A DNA stretch of 35,396 nucleotides from Gemmataceae bacterium (GCA_003136315.1 PLDW01000107.1:6141-41536), one strand, 5' to 3'; positions 15,638 to 24,767 are shown, counted from the stretch's first letter. Translations and numbers: made by a program. Notes: generated by a model from the letters alone, not told the origin.

Positions 15638-15937
15638 ATGAAGCTATGCGAGCTATGCATCAAGGGCAAAATCAGCCCCTTGCATTACCTGGCCGCGGCG
15701 ATTGGATTTTCCTGCGCCGCCCGGCAGGGTGGGCGGGGGACCGTCGCCGCGATGCTTTCGGACATGCCGTGATAATGTCCTCGCGGATACTCGCCATTCC
15801 TGTGCGATCAGAGACACAACGAGGGCTTCCAGCCGAGGCCGTTCTCCTACTCCCGATGCTTGCTCGACGATGATCTCGCCGGCGCCCCCGAGGCGGAGTG
15901 TGTCGACTGGTCATCGGTTTTACCCGGACGTAGCTGA
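15638..15937 (+). pseudogene. Possible decayed small gene interrupted by two stops
   Basis: From an ATG at 15638 one frame reads MKLCELCIKGKISPLHYLAA and on to TVAAMLSDMP, then hits TGA-TAA at 15770-15775. The same frame continues with CDQRHNEGFQPRPFSYSRCL, then LDDDLAGAPEAECVDW, to a stop at 15935. Both halves look protein-like with GC-rich third positions and Cys pairs, but there is no ribosome binding site and no family I recognise. A remnant gene is a fair guess; chance is not excluded. The remainder of the 15331-15972 spacer is repeat family B. Confidence 0.25.
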
Positions 15938-15972
15938 TCAGTTGAGTCGGTCGATCAGCGCAATCTGAGGGA

Positions 15973-16563
15973 TTATCGTATAAGCCGGCATCGCCGCCCA
16001 GACGGGTTAGAAGGACAGACAGCCGCTGGAGAGAACATTATTGGTGGACACGGAACGATGATTGGGTCGCTGCCAAGTGGCGGAGGTGTGCGTGCTGGGA
16101 GGGCGTCCAACACTTCGACTGCGGCTAGCGCCCGAATTGCGTACTCCCTGACCTTGTGCCCGAGGCCCTTTCGTATAACTTCCTGATCGACTCGCTCAGA
16201 TGGTTGTACCACTCCGCGGACCCTGTCTGCCTCAATACAAAACGTGGCCAATTTGTTTAACGCTTCTTTTTTTCCATCAATGTTACTGGCGCGGATATCA
16301 GCATACCACAGCTCGGCTAGGTCGTCGGCGGCTTGCAACATAACGACCGGGCGGCCGGATTGGAACGCCCTCTCGAACTGTTCGATCAACTCCGCCCGCC
16401 GGCCCGGGGCAGCGCTGGGGATCGCCTTGATGGCGGTAAGAATATCGTCGTATGTTTGCTTGGCGAAGCCGTCCGCGGATCGCTCGGCCGACGGCGGAGG
16501 GGTCGGGTGAGTCGTTGGCGAGAGCGTAGCCGCACTCACAAACAAAAGCGTCATGAAACTCAT
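15973..16563 (-). CDS. Small secreted protein of unknown function
   Basis: The 196-residue protein starts with a signal peptide (MSFMTLLFVSAATLSPTTHP), a Pro/Ser linker, then a mostly helical region (about 30-150: YDDILTAIKAI, ELIEQFERAF, DDLAELWYADI, LNKLATFCIEADRV, YAIRALAAVEVLDAL) and a Pro-rich, basic tail. The start ATG at 16563 has AGAGGA 6 bases upstream. It lies 90 bases downstream of the protease gene on the same strand and is probably the last gene of that unit. No domain is recognised; it could be a partner or substrate of the secreted protease, which is inference from position only. Confidence 0.68.
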   Translation of the reverse strand: MSFMTLLFVSAATLSPTTHPTPPPSAERSADGFAKQTYDDILTAIKAIPSAAPGRRAELIEQFERAFQSGRPVVMLQAADDLAELWYADIRASNIDGKKEALNKLATFCIEADRVRGVVQPSERVDQEVIRKGLGHKVREYAIRALAAVEVLDALPARTPPPLGSDPIIVPCPPIMFSPAAVCPSNPSGRRCRLIR

Positions 16564-16653
16564 CTTTGGTCCTCTTCGGGGTATGGCTCTCGGTGGTCGA
16601 GGATGTCACGACCCCAGCGCCCGTGCAGGGGTGATGTTGCACCTCTCGCCGTG

Positions 16654-18369
16654 TCATCGGTCCGATGGGAATAACTTCCGGATGGCCGACCACTCGGGAC
16701 CGGGGGGGAGTAATTCTGGGGGAATGTCTGATGCCTTTTCGACCCCGCGGAAGGTGATTCCGCTGAAGAATGTCGGGCGGAACCGGCAATCGGGGGAAAA
16801 GGTGCAACTATCGAACACTGCTCCGCTAAGGTCCCCTCCGCGGAGTTCGATGCCCTCGAAGTGACACCTCAGGAACACCGTACCCCGGAAATTCGCACCC
16901 TCAAGTGGACTGGTACCTCGTGCGACGTTGACGAACTGCACCAGACCGTTGGCGAACAGGTCCGGACGCCGTGCGAGTTGATCCTCAAAAAAATGACCTG
17001 AAATCCATGGCTGGGCTCGCGCTAAGTTATTGTCAACGTAGCTAGTTAAGCTAGGAGCAATTCTCTTGGCAATATCCCATTCGGTAAATGGACGAACATA
17101 CGATGCAAATTTTCGGCTCGCTTGAGCTTCATTAAAATTTGATTTAAATGTTTTATCGAGTGCATATTTTGGATCTCTATCAAAGATTGATGCATCTTCG
17201 CCGTTAAAATTGATTCCACCGACCGGGAGCACCGTTGTCCCGCCGAGCACCTGCCCGAGGACAACCTCGCCTTGGGCCGCCACGTCAAGGTCGGTGATCG
17301 CTCCGAAAATGGCTTCCCATGGTGGGTTCACCGCAGGTAGGGTCGCCCCAGAGCGTCTCAACTCCGAAGCACTCATGACGCCAGCAATTAATTCAGATGT
17401 AACGGCAATTGTAATGAATCGCCTACCATCGAACTGCTCGCCCTTTCCAGAAATTGCCAATATCATTCCAACCATCATCGGTGTATTCTGACCAGAGGGA
17501 CCCGCAACTACCCGCTTCGACGGCGTGAAAACTAACGGGCTGCCGCTGAATCCGCGCCGAACTCGGCTGGTCTCCAGCAACAACACTGGCATCTGACGCA
17601 TAGGGTCAGCCTCGAACAACCGCCTAAATCGCTGGACTGCGGGCGAGTCCACTTTGGCGGCCAAGACATCGATCAGCTGGGGCAATCCGATTACCTCGGC
17701 ATCAGCAACCGCGTACGTCCCGTATCGGTCGAATGGTCCACCGATCGAGCTATTAACCTGCCTGAGTAAGCGTGTTTCCCCACCCCTCAATAGTCGGTAT
17801 TGCTCCAGAGGATCGATCACCCCGTATGATCGAAGAGCCTGGGCCTGTTTGACGAACCGAAGGTACCGGCCGTATCGATGGTCTGGATTCTCGTCCGCTA
17901 ACACTGGGGCTTGGTACAAGCCGATTGGGGTCCAGTGGATGTTGAACCCGTGCGCAGCGGCAGCGGCCCCAACCGCAGCAGCGGCTGCCGGAACGAACTG
18001 GTCGAGGAGTTGCGTGTTCCGGACGTGGAACACCGCCAGGTCCCACTCCGGCACAAAGTAGAACCAGTCGCACAATTCAACCGCCCGTAGACGTTGTATT
18101 TTCGTCCGATCAGGACCCTGGGAGAAGGCGAACTCCAGCCCAGTAGCAGTTGTGCCATCGACAACGTGATGGGCTGTCACGAGGTAGTACGTCGGATTCG
18201 CCCCGTACGCAACCAGGGCGGCCACCCCGTCGCGGGTCTCGAGATTTTTGGTGACGTGGTTGCGGACCGAGAACAGGAACTCGTACTCCTTGACGTCTGA
18301 TGGTTGCGCCGAAACCCGTAAACAGGTGGTAGCGAATCCGAATAACACAATCATTAATCTCAATAACAT
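16654..18369 (-). CDS. Secreted trypsin-like serine protease with C-terminal pentapeptide repeats
   Basis: The 571-residue protein has a signal peptide (MLLRLMIVLFGFATTCLRVSA) and a chymotrypsin-fold protease: VTAHHVV with catalytic His68, WDLAVFHV with Asp110, and RRGFSGSPLVF with Ser275 in a GxSGS variant of GxSGG. A long insertion (about 115-265) separates Asp and Ser. After a linker of about 200 residues, residues about 486-545 hold pentapeptide-type repeats (LEGANFRGTVFLRCHFEGIE, then LSGAVFDSCTF), which form a right-handed beta-helix. The fusion of a secreted trypsin domain to such a tail is unusual. The ATG at 18369 is chosen over that at 18375 because AGGAG sits 6 bases before it but abuts the other. 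The gene lies between a membrane-protein gene and a small secreted-protein gene on the same strand. Confidence 0.85.
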   Translation of the reverse strand: MLLRLMIVLFGFATTCLRVSAQPSDVKEYEFLFSVRNHVTKNLETRDGVAALVAYGANPTYYLVTAHHVVDGTTATGLEFAFSQGPDRTKIQRLRAVELCDWFYFVPEWDLAVFHVRNTQLLDQFVPAAAAAVGAAAAAHGFNIHWTPIGLYQAPVLADENPDHRYGRYLRFVKQAQALRSYGVIDPLEQYRLLRGGETRLLRQVNSSIGGPFDRYGTYAVADAEVIGLPQLIDVLAAKVDSPAVQRFRRLFEADPMRQMPVLLLETSRVRRGFSGSPLVFTPSKRVVAGPSGQNTPMMVGMILAISGKGEQFDGRRFITIAVTSELIAGVMSASELRRSGATLPAVNPPWEAIFGAITDLDVAAQGEVVLGQVLGGTTVLPVGGINFNGEDASIFDRDPKYALDKTFKSNFNEAQASRKFASYVRPFTEWDIAKRIAPSLTSYVDNNLARAQPWISGHFFEDQLARRPDLFANGLVQFVNVARGTSPLEGANFRGTVFLRCHFEGIELRGGDLSGAVFDSCTFSPDCRFRPTFFSGITFRGVEKASDIPPELLPPGPEWSAIRKLFPSDR

Positions 18370-18452
18370 GGGCATCTCCTAGCACGAATGATTAACAGGT
18401 TACGATTGTTGGTTGGGAGTACTGGCCCCGCGCTGCGACCCACCATTCGCAG

Positions 18453-19181
18453 TCATTTCTTCATCGCCCCCTCGGCCTTCTTCCGGACCCGTTCCACTAC
18501 TTCCCGTGCTGATTTCTCGTCGGTGGCCAAGAAGGATGAGTTGTTCAAGTCGCTGATGATCGGGGTAAGGGTGTCGGAAGCAGTCTTCAGTTCCTTGGCC
18601 AACTCCGCGAGAGAAGGCCCAGCGGGTGTGCCCACTCTGTCCTTCCCAAACTCATCCGCCAAGTATCCGATCACCTTTGTCAAGTAATTCATCACGTCGA
18701 CCCGGCGGTACCGGAGCCAGTCTTGGTATTCTTTGAGTCCGGCGGGCGAGGCGGGATCACTGGCCAAGCTGGAAAGCAAGGTCTTATAGGCATCCGCCAC
18801 GAACCCGACCTTGATTGTCCACATTCCGGGTTCCGGTGCTGGCTGCGGGTTACCGCTCCCCCCGACGCCCGGCTTCTCGTTCGGCTCATGCGCTGAAGAA
18901 AAGGATTTGATGTCGGAACTAATGATCACGACCTGGGAGGCCATAAATCCGAGCAGCCCCATCCCGGCCGCGATCGCCAGCACACCAATATGAAGGGCAC
19001 CGAACAAGACCCGGAACGAGCCGACGGATACTTCCCCGGCCGGGACTTGTGCCTTGGGTTGCAGCTTACCCCGCGAGACGGAGTAGCGCAACCCGCTTCG
19101 AATTAAAATAATTGCGGCGATTACTATTGTAATACGCTCTATGCATCTTAAGATTAATATTGCAATAATCGCAGACGTCAT
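18453..19181 (-). CDS. Two-helix membrane protein with helical C-terminal domain
   Basis: The 242-residue protein has a hydrophobic segment at about 3-28 (interrupted by CIER), a short basic loop, a second helix at about 57-88 (VLFGALHIGVLAIAAGMGLLGFM), a Gly/Pro-rich linker (100-120) and a helical domain ending in a charged helix (EKSAREVVERVRKKAEGAMKK). It belongs to no family I recognise. The ATG at 19181 has CGGAG 9 bases upstream; the open frame reaches 19505 but the extra part is Arg-rich and overlaps repeat A. It is the first gene of a leftward unit with the secreted protease (84-base gap) and the 196-residue protein. Confidence 0.72.
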   Translation of the reverse strand: MTSAIIAILILRCIERITIVIAAIILIRSGLRYSVSRGKLQPKAQVPAGEVSVGSFRVLFGALHIGVLAIAAGMGLLGFMASQVVIISSDIKSFSSAHEPNEKPGVGGSGNPQPAPEPGMWTIKVGFVADAYKTLLSSLASDPASPAGLKEYQDWLRYRRVDVMNYLTKVIGYLADEFGKDRVGTPAGPSLAELAKELKTASDTLTPIISDLNNSSFLATDEKSAREVVERVRKKAEGAMKK

Positions 19182-19469
19182 GCGCGATGGCTCCGTGTAA
19201 ATGGCCGGCACGGAATGGACCAATAAATATTCTGGCTGTAGAAGACATGGTATCACCGGATTCGCCGGGTACAAGAGTTTACGGTAAATTTTTGAGGTTC
19301 CGCGACAGCAACCACCGCTAATGTCCGACGGGCAATGTGTTGGTTGGCCAGGTGGATCAGGTCGCCGCTCGTCGGCCAGCAGGCCGTTTCGCTGGCGGGC
19401 AAGCGCAAGGGGGGTGGCTCGAAAAGCTGCTCGAACATGTCGAACCTCCGCTCGAGGGATGGCCAATAC
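19182..19469. other. Spacer upstream of the membrane-protein gene
   Basis: This stretch probably contains the promoter for the leftward protease unit; no clean -35/-10 pair stands out. A plus-strand frame near 19335-19460 (GGWLEKLLEHVEPPLEGW) looks mildly protein-like but has no start signal and merges with repeat A. No gene is supported. Confidence 0.35.
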
Positions 19470-19620
19470 CCGCGTCCGATAAGCTCCGCTATGCTCTACC
19501 CACACGGTGGGCCACTTCCAATGGAGTGGCCTTCTTCGGTTTCGACGACTTTGGATTTCGATTGGAAGGTTGCACTCGGACTGGTGATCGCACTGGGAAA
19601 CCGGCCGTCACAGACGCGTT
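19470..19620 (+). repeat. Dispersed repeat family A, copy 3 (inverted relative to copy 1)
   Basis: Reverse complement of this stretch matches 6190-6320: GGCCGGTTTC, CTTCCAATCGAAA, GTCGTCGAAA, CGAAGAAGGCCACTCC and GCATAGCGGAGCTTATCGGAC. The centre folds as GGGCCACTTCCAATGGAGTGGCC. Read on the plus strand it contains VAFFGFDDFGFRLEG, TGDRTGKPA, whose counterpart in copy 1 differs at several third codon positions and at several residues. Confidence 0.65.
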
Positions 19621-19669
19621 GAACCGAGCTGATCTGGACACGAGAACGAGTGGTAGGGGTGTTTCACTT

Positions 19670-19835
19670 TTCATTCGTTCCCACGCTCTGCGTCCTTGCC
19701 TGAACGGATTGGAGGTGTGCTCGGCGTTCCGGCAGACGTCGTCCTGAGCGTACAGGCCCACCCCGCTGAGCGGAGGAAGACCGGTTCCCATACAGTTGGG
19801 AACCAGGAGTGATGACGTCGCGTCGAGCAAGAAAT
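19670..19835 (+). repeat. MITE-like repeat family B, copy 3 (left end degraded)
   Basis: The right end CGCGTCGAGCAAG (19819-19831) and interior (TCCGGCAGACGTCGTC, CAGGCCCACCCCGC, GCGGAGGAAGACCGGTT) match copy 2. No matching inverted repeat is visible at the left end, so this copy is truncated or diverged there. Confidence 0.65.
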
Positions 19836-19951
19836 GTCTAAAATCTTGATCAAAATTCATCGAGTTTGATCTGCATTTCATCTGCGTCCGGAGGTCAGCG
19901 ATATCTGTGGGCCATTCTGAACGATATTATCTTGCGACCGTTTGGCCTTCG

Positions 19952-20911
19952 CTACGAAGTGGCCCGAACCATTTTCTGGGCCAGCACGACCGCTCCGATC
20001 GCCGGATCCTCGACTGGTTGCACCACACCAGGATGGACGCCAAACCCGCGGACTGCCTCGACGAACAGTCGGCGGTAGAACTCGCTACCTACGATCAACC
20101 CGCCAGCGACAGCGATCGGGAGGCCCAGGCGCGGGAGGTTGCCAGCGTCCACAGCCGTGACCGCTGTACGGGCAAGTTCGGTGACCTGATGGACGACCAG
20201 CTTGTGGGCGACCGTGTCGCCTGCCTCGGCCGCTTCCACCACAACGGGGGCCAGCCCGGCGATCACAGTCCGGTCCCATGCCCCCCGATACACCGCTGGG
20301 ATGAAATCCCGTGGGTCGGTCGTTCCGAGTCGGGCGAGGAACGCCCCGAGGAGTTGGGTCGCAGGGCCAGCCCGGTCGGCCGCGCGGCAGGCCGCGCGGA
20401 GGCCCGACAGGCCCACCATGAATGCGCTTCCCTCGTCTCCGAGTAAGTAGCCCCAACCGCCTGCCCGGCCGTCTTTCCCGGCCCTGTCGAGGGTGAATGC
20501 GATCGATCCGGTCCCGGCGATCACGGCGAGCCCCCACCCATCCGGGGTTCCGGCTGCAAACAGAAGGGTGGCGTCGTTGGCGACGGACAATTTCTCGGCC
20601 AGAGAGACTTCGGCCGCCCACCCATGAATGATGTCGAGCCCCTCGTTCAGGTCGACACCGGCAAGCCCCAGGCAGGCCGCACCGACCTTCACCCGCGGGG
20701 CACCCGCGGTTGCGAACGCCTCTGCGATCGCCCCGTCCAACTCCCGCAGTGCTGCCTCGACTCCAACCGCCTGGATATTCGATGGCCCGGCCGTCCCTCG
20801 CCCTGCGACAGCCCCGGTCGCAGCGTCCGCGAGCAGGGCCACGGTGTGGGTCGCACCGCCGTCGATTCCGAGTACGAGATCTGGGCGGGTGGGTGTTCGG
20901 CTCGGGGTCAT
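19952..20911 (-). CDS. BadF/BadG/BcrA/BcrD ATPase-family sugar kinase (N-acetylglucosamine-kinase-like)
   Basis: The 319-residue protein has the ASKHA kinase fold: phosphate-1 loop LGIDGGATHT (14-23), SVANDATLLF (109-118) with the likely catalytic Asp113, the second phosphate loop AGTGSIAF (132-139), GGWGYLLGDEGSAF (151-164) and a C-terminal adenosine segment (IAVAGGLIVGSEFYRRLF). The spacing fits N-acetylglucosamine/MurNAc-type kinases of the BadF group rather than the iron-sulfur dehydratase activators, which carry a Cys cluster absent here. It would phosphorylate an amino sugar in the cytoplasm; the substrate cannot be told from sequence. The ATG at 20911 is used; its ribosome binding site is weak. 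An AnmK-like gene 5 kb away hints at amino-sugar recycling. Confidence 0.85.
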   Translation of the reverse strand: MTPSRTPTRPDLVLGIDGGATHTVALLADAATGAVAGRGTAGPSNIQAVGVEAALRELDGAIAEAFATAGAPRVKVGAACLGLAGVDLNEGLDIIHGWAAEVSLAEKLSVANDATLLFAAGTPDGWGLAVIAGTGSIAFTLDRAGKDGRAGGWGYLLGDEGSAFMVGLSGLRAACRAADRAGPATQLLGAFLARLGTTDPRDFIPAVYRGAWDRTVIAGLAPVVVEAAEAGDTVAHKLVVHQVTELARTAVTAVDAGNLPRLGLPIAVAGGLIVGSEFYRRLFVEAVRGFGVHPGVVQPVEDPAIGAVVLAQKMVRATS

Positions 20912-21214
20912 TGGGGTCTCAGGCGGTGCAGACGGGTGAGCTGTCTTGGCTGTCGTGTTCCTCGTTCGGGCCGACGACCAGGAGATTCCTTCTTGGTTAC
21001 GGCGTAACCGGTCGGACTCGGAGCCCCAAAGGGGCGGCAGAAAGTACCCCAGGGCGTCAGGCCTGGAGCCAGGGCATCCGGTGTAACCCCCGCCCCACCC
21101 AGGGCTTACGCCCTGGGCTATTGTCTGACGTCCCTTCGGGACTCAATACCTTGGCTTCGGGCTTTGACATGGTCGGGGGATCGGAGCCCCTTCGGTTCCC
21201 ACGAGGCACTTCGT
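20912..21214. repeat. Spacer made of planctomycete-type short repeats
   Basis: About 21020-21200 is a mosaic of small palindromes: GCCCCAAAGGGGC (21023 on), CCCAGGGC-TTAC-GCCCTGGG (21098-21117), GTCCCTTCGGGAC and CCCCTTCGG. From memory the motif around AGGGCTTACGCCCTGGGCTA is a widely dispersed intergenic repeat in planctomycetes. No gene or promoter could be supported. Confidence 0.55.
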
Positions 21215-23629
21215 CTACTTCTTAACTCGCGGCTCGGCGTTCTTCACGTATTTCTCGAACCAGGCGATCTGCTCGGCCAAAACGTGCTCGATCGACTCCC
21301 GAGCCAGGTATCCGTGGGACTCGTGAGGGAGTAAGACCAGCCGGCACGTCCCACCCGTCCCCCGCACGGCCTGATAAAGCCGTTCACTCTGAACCGTGAA
21401 TGTTCCGGGGTTGTTATCCGCCGCTCCGTGAATCAGTAGCAGCGGCGTGCGGATCTTGTCGGCGTGGAAGAACGGGGACATCTTTCCATACACTTGCGGA
21501 GCTTCCCAGAATGTCCGCCGCTCGTTCTGGAAGCCAAATGGGGTCAGGGTTCGGTTGTACGCTCCGCTCCGGCCGATCCCGGCCCGGAACAGATCGGAGT
21601 GGGCGAGCAAGTTCGCGGTCATGAATGCACCGTAGCTGTGCCCCATCACTCCGACTCTGTCTGGATCGACTACCCCCATCTCGGCGGCCCGGCTAATCGA
21701 TGCGGTCGCGTTCGAGACGAGTTGTTCGACGAATGTGTCGTTCGCTGTGGCGGGTGGGCCGACGACCGGCATCGACACCTCCAGTACCGCATACCCTTGA
21801 GTGAGGAAAAAGAGATGCGAATACCCTGAAACCGCCGTGAACCGGTGCGGCGACCCAGACACCTGACCGGCAGTATCCGCGGATGCGAACTCGATCGGGT
21901 AGGCGTAGACCACGGCCGGCAACTTTTCGCCCTCCTTGTGGCCCGGCGGGGTGTGCAGAGTGAACGAGATTGGGGTTCCATCGGCTCGCTTGGTGGTGAC
22001 GAGTTGCTTCTTCGCTGCCCGCAGTTCAGGGGTGGGGTCGGGCGTCTCGGTCAGTTTCTTTTCGTGGTTCGGGTCGCGGTAGAAGTAGTTCGGCGGCTCG
22101 CTCGGGGACTCTCGACGGATCAGCAGTCTCGTTCCCGTCGGATTCAATACCGCAGCCACTTCCTCGTATACTCCTTCCCCACACTGGAACACCCGGGTCG
22201 CCTTGCCGAGCTTCACATCAAACCGATCGAGGAATGGGCGGTCCCCCTTCGGAGACGCCCCCGGACCCGCCAGCCAGATCGTATCCCCGGCTGGGTCACC
22301 CGCTGTGCGGAGAATCCGGTGCCCATTCGGCTGAGTGTAAGTCAAAGGGGTGCCAGGGTCGCCGTAGCGGTCCTGGGTGGACCGTTCGAAGATGACCTGG
22401 GGCTCGCCGCCAAACAGCGGAGTGGCCGACGCCAGAATGGTCCGGCCCCACTTCCGCTCCCGGTCGTAATCCCGGACGAGCATCCGGTTATCGGTGGGGA
22501 AGAATTCCAGCCTGGTGAAGCGGTGTTCGAGTTTCAGGAGTTCGGCTGGCGGACCGACACTCCCAACCGCCTTGCTGTAGATCGCGTCCCGGTGTGGAAC
22601 CTTGGTCCGTGGGTCGCCGCCGTCGAGCGCTTCGACCCAGACGACGGTGTGCGGGAGGGTCGGAATCCAGCGAACCGCACGCGGCCCGGTCGGAACCCCC
22701 TCGATCGGGATCTGATCCTGGAGCGGCAAGGTCGCGACGGTCCACGCCACTGCCTTGCCCGGAACGTCCCACACCTCAACCGTCCGGGGAAAGGCGGTGT
22801 AAGGCAGCAGGTACGAGAACGGCCGATTCACCTGGGTCACAAGGACGAACGTACCGTCCGGGGAGGGGTCCGAACCGATCACAATGCCCGGAGTACCCAA
22901 AGGTGTGAGAGTCGCTTTCCCGTCCAGTTTGACGATCGCGAGTTGCGACATCGTGTGGTATGCAAAGAGGGCCGCGTCGTGAGGGTTCTGGAGGAGATCC
23001 TGGAAGGTCCGGACAGGTGCAGCCTTGCCGGAGCTTTCCTGGACGACCGGTCCGGACGGCGCGGCGGGGGCAATGGGCGGGCTTCCCCGGTTCTCGGGGA
23101 TCAGTTGCACCAGCAACGACTGATTATCCGGCATCCAGTGGACCGGTTCTCCGATCACCGCGTTCAGCACCACCCCAGGGACCGGAGCAAACCCGCCCGC
23201 GCCCACCCCCCCAACCCACAGACCGATGCCCTTTTCGGTGGTCACATCAATCGCATATCGCTTCCCGTCGGGCGACCATATCGGGAACCCGACCTTACCG
23301 GCCGGGAGTTCCAGTTCCACTGTCGCACCGCCAGGCAACGACATTCGCTTCAGCCGGGTTACCCGCGGGGATCGATCCGGTCCGTTCGTCCGGGGGTTGA
23401 TGCGCAGCCCCGCAAGGCGGAGGGTGGGCTCGGCGAGGTCGGCGATGGGTGGGTATCGGTCGGTCCAGACAAGCAGAAGGTGTTCCCCGGACGGGCTGAC
23501 CAGTACCGATGGCGGATTCGGGGCGTCGAGGATGTCGCAGACCGACTTCGGCGGCTTCCGGTAGCCGTCCTGGGCATCGGACCCAGTTGCGAGGAGGAGG
23601 GTGACTGCGCACACGCTGAAGGACCGCAT
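21215..23629 (-). CDS. Secreted prolyl-oligopeptidase-family (S9) peptidase
   Basis: The 804-residue protein has a signal peptide (MRSFSVCAVTLLLATGSDAQ), a long N-terminal beta-propeller-like region with WSPDGKRYA-type repeats, and a C-terminal alpha/beta-hydrolase domain. The catalytic triad is visible: GHSYG (663-667, Ser665), Asp738 in GAADNNPGT, and His772 in PHESHGY. Length and order match acylaminoacyl/dipeptidyl peptidases of family S9, which cleave short peptides outside the cytoplasm. The ATG at 23629 has GGAGG 5 bases upstream. It ends just past the repeat spacer and is transcribed divergently from the ThuA gene, sharing a spacer of about 100 bases. Confidence 0.92.
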   Translation of the reverse strand: MRSFSVCAVTLLLATGSDAQDGYRKPPKSVCDILDAPNPPSVLVSPSGEHLLLVWTDRYPPIADLAEPTLRLAGLRINPRTNGPDRSPRVTRLKRMSLPGGATVELELPAGKVGFPIWSPDGKRYAIDVTTEKGIGLWVGGVGAGGFAPVPGVVLNAVIGEPVHWMPDNQSLLVQLIPENRGSPPIAPAAPSGPVVQESSGKAAPVRTFQDLLQNPHDAALFAYHTMSQLAIVKLDGKATLTPLGTPGIVIGSDPSPDGTFVLVTQVNRPFSYLLPYTAFPRTVEVWDVPGKAVAWTVATLPLQDQIPIEGVPTGPRAVRWIPTLPHTVVWVEALDGGDPRTKVPHRDAIYSKAVGSVGPPAELLKLEHRFTRLEFFPTDNRMLVRDYDRERKWGRTILASATPLFGGEPQVIFERSTQDRYGDPGTPLTYTQPNGHRILRTAGDPAGDTIWLAGPGASPKGDRPFLDRFDVKLGKATRVFQCGEGVYEEVAAVLNPTGTRLLIRRESPSEPPNYFYRDPNHEKKLTETPDPTPELRAAKKQLVTTKRADGTPISFTLHTPPGHKEGEKLPAVVYAYPIEFASADTAGQVSGSPHRFTAVSGYSHLFFLTQGYAVLEVSMPVVGPPATANDTFVEQLVSNATASISRAAEMGVVDPDRVGVMGHSYGAFMTANLLAHSDLFRAGIGRSGAYNRTLTPFGFQNERRTFWEAPQVYGKMSPFFHADKIRTPLLLIHGAADNNPGTFTVQSERLYQAVRGTGGTCRLVLLPHESHGYLARESIEHVLAEQIAWFEKYVKNAEPRVKK

Positions 23630-23681
23630 GTTGACCTCCGGGGGAGTGATCTCGACAGTGTACCCACCCACCCATCCGGCG

Positions 23682-23687
23682 TATACT
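23682..23687 (+). promoter_or_regulatory. Candidate -10 box for the ThuA-esterase cluster
   Basis: TATACT lies 42 bases before the first ThuA ATG in the divergent spacer. The expected -35 region (TGTACC) is poor, so this is tentative. Confidence 0.25.
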
Positions 23688-23729
23688 GACCGCCCCAACC
23701 CAGCCACAACCTCTCACCCCACCCTCGAC

Positions 23730-24767
23730 ATGAAACTCCTCCAGTTCGCTGCGGTCTCCGCCATCACCACAATGGCTTTGTTCGCCGCTCCCACACCAAC
23801 GCTTGCCTCGGACGACGCCCAGGTGGTTGTCCTCCCGGGTGGAGAGGGTATTGGCAAGGGCAAACACATCGTCCTCCTCAGTGGCGACCAGGAATACCGC
23901 TCCGAGGAAACGATCCCGCAACTGGCCAAGATCCTCTCGAAACGCCACGGATTCCAGTGTACCGTCTTGTTCACGGTCAACCCCAAGGACGGCACCATCG
24001 ACCCGGCCGTGACCAATCCCATCCCCGGGCTCGAAGCCCTCAAGACCGCCGACCTGTTCGTGATCTTCAGCCGGTATCTCAACCCGTCGGATGACCAGAT
24101 GGCCTACATCGATGCATATGTCAGCAGCGGCAAACCGGTGGTCGGGCTACGGACCGCCACCCATGCGTTCAACATCCCGGCTGAGCGGAAGTTCGCCAAA
24201 TACGGCGACGGGAGTCGCGTGAAGGGCTGGGAAGGGGGGTTCGGGAAGGTCGTCCTCGGAGAGAAGTGGGTGAACCACCACGGAGCGCACGGGAAAGAAG
24301 GAACCCGCGGGGTGATCGCCACAGGACAGGAGGGGCACGCGATCCTCAAAGGCATCAAGCCCGGTGAGATCTTCGGCACCACCGATGTGTACACCGTTAA
24401 CCTCCCCCTCAAGGGCGACAGCACCCCACTTGTCCTGGGTGAAGTGACCGCCACTCTTGAGCCTACCTCCAAGGCCGTTGAGGGGAAGAAGAACGACCCG
24501 ATGATGCCGGTCGCCTGGACCAAAACCTACAAGGGCGAAAACGGGACCACCGGCCGGGTGTTCACCACCACAATGGGCACGTCGCAGGATTTCGCCTTTG
24601 AAGGGACCCGACGGTTGATTGTGAACGGGTGCCTCTGGGCGGTCGGGCTGGATGGGAAGATCCCGGATGCGACCGACGTAACGATCGTCGGTACGTTCAA
24701 GCCAACCCCGTTCAAGTTCGGCGGACACCAGAAGGGCGTGAAGCCAGCCGACACGGTCAAGGAATAG
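23730..24767 (+). CDS. Secreted ThuA-domain protein (first of two)
   Basis: The 345-residue protein has a signal peptide (MKLLQFAAVSAITTMALFAA, cleavage near PTLASDD) followed by a ThuA-like, glutamine-amidotransferase-fold domain: GKHIVLLSGDQEYRSEETIP, LEALKTADLFVIFSRYLNPS, YVSSGKPVVGLRTATHAF and a C-terminal GRVFTTTMG, INGCLWAVGLD-type closure. ThuA proteins are linked to trehalose/sugar use and, in planctomycetes, occur in many secreted copies near sulfatases or dehydrogenases; the reaction is not established. The ATG at 23730 is the only one giving a signal peptide; no ribosome binding site is visible. The esterase gene starts 60 bases downstream, probably in the same transcript. Confidence 0.87.
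   Translation: MKLLQFAAVSAITTMALFAAPTPTLASDDAQVVVLPGGEGIGKGKHIVLLSGDQEYRSEETIPQLAKILSKRHGFQCTVLFTVNPKDGTIDPAVTNPIPGLEALKTADLFVIFSRYLNPSDDQMAYIDAYVSSGKPVVGLRTATHAFNIPAERKFAKYGDGSRVKGWEGGFGKVVLGEKWVNHHGAHGKEGTRGVIATGQEGHAILKGIKPGEIFGTTDVYTVNLPLKGDSTPLVLGEVTATLEPTSKAVEGKKNDPMMPVAWTKTYKGENGTTGRVFTTTMGTSQDFAFEGTRRLIVNGCLWAVGLDGKIPDATDVTIVGTFKPTPFKFGGHQKGVKPADTVKE

Noticed and set aside
17950..18000. Ala-rich run in the protease as evidence of a frameshift
   Set aside because: The run lies inside the expected insertion between catalytic Asp and Ser, and the frame stays open with sensible sequence on both sides.
21845..23689. 614-codon open frame on the plus strand
   Set aside because: It is antisense to the S9 peptidase gene, very Arg/Gly-rich, and has no recognised motif; the peptidase has a triad, signal peptide and ribosome binding site.
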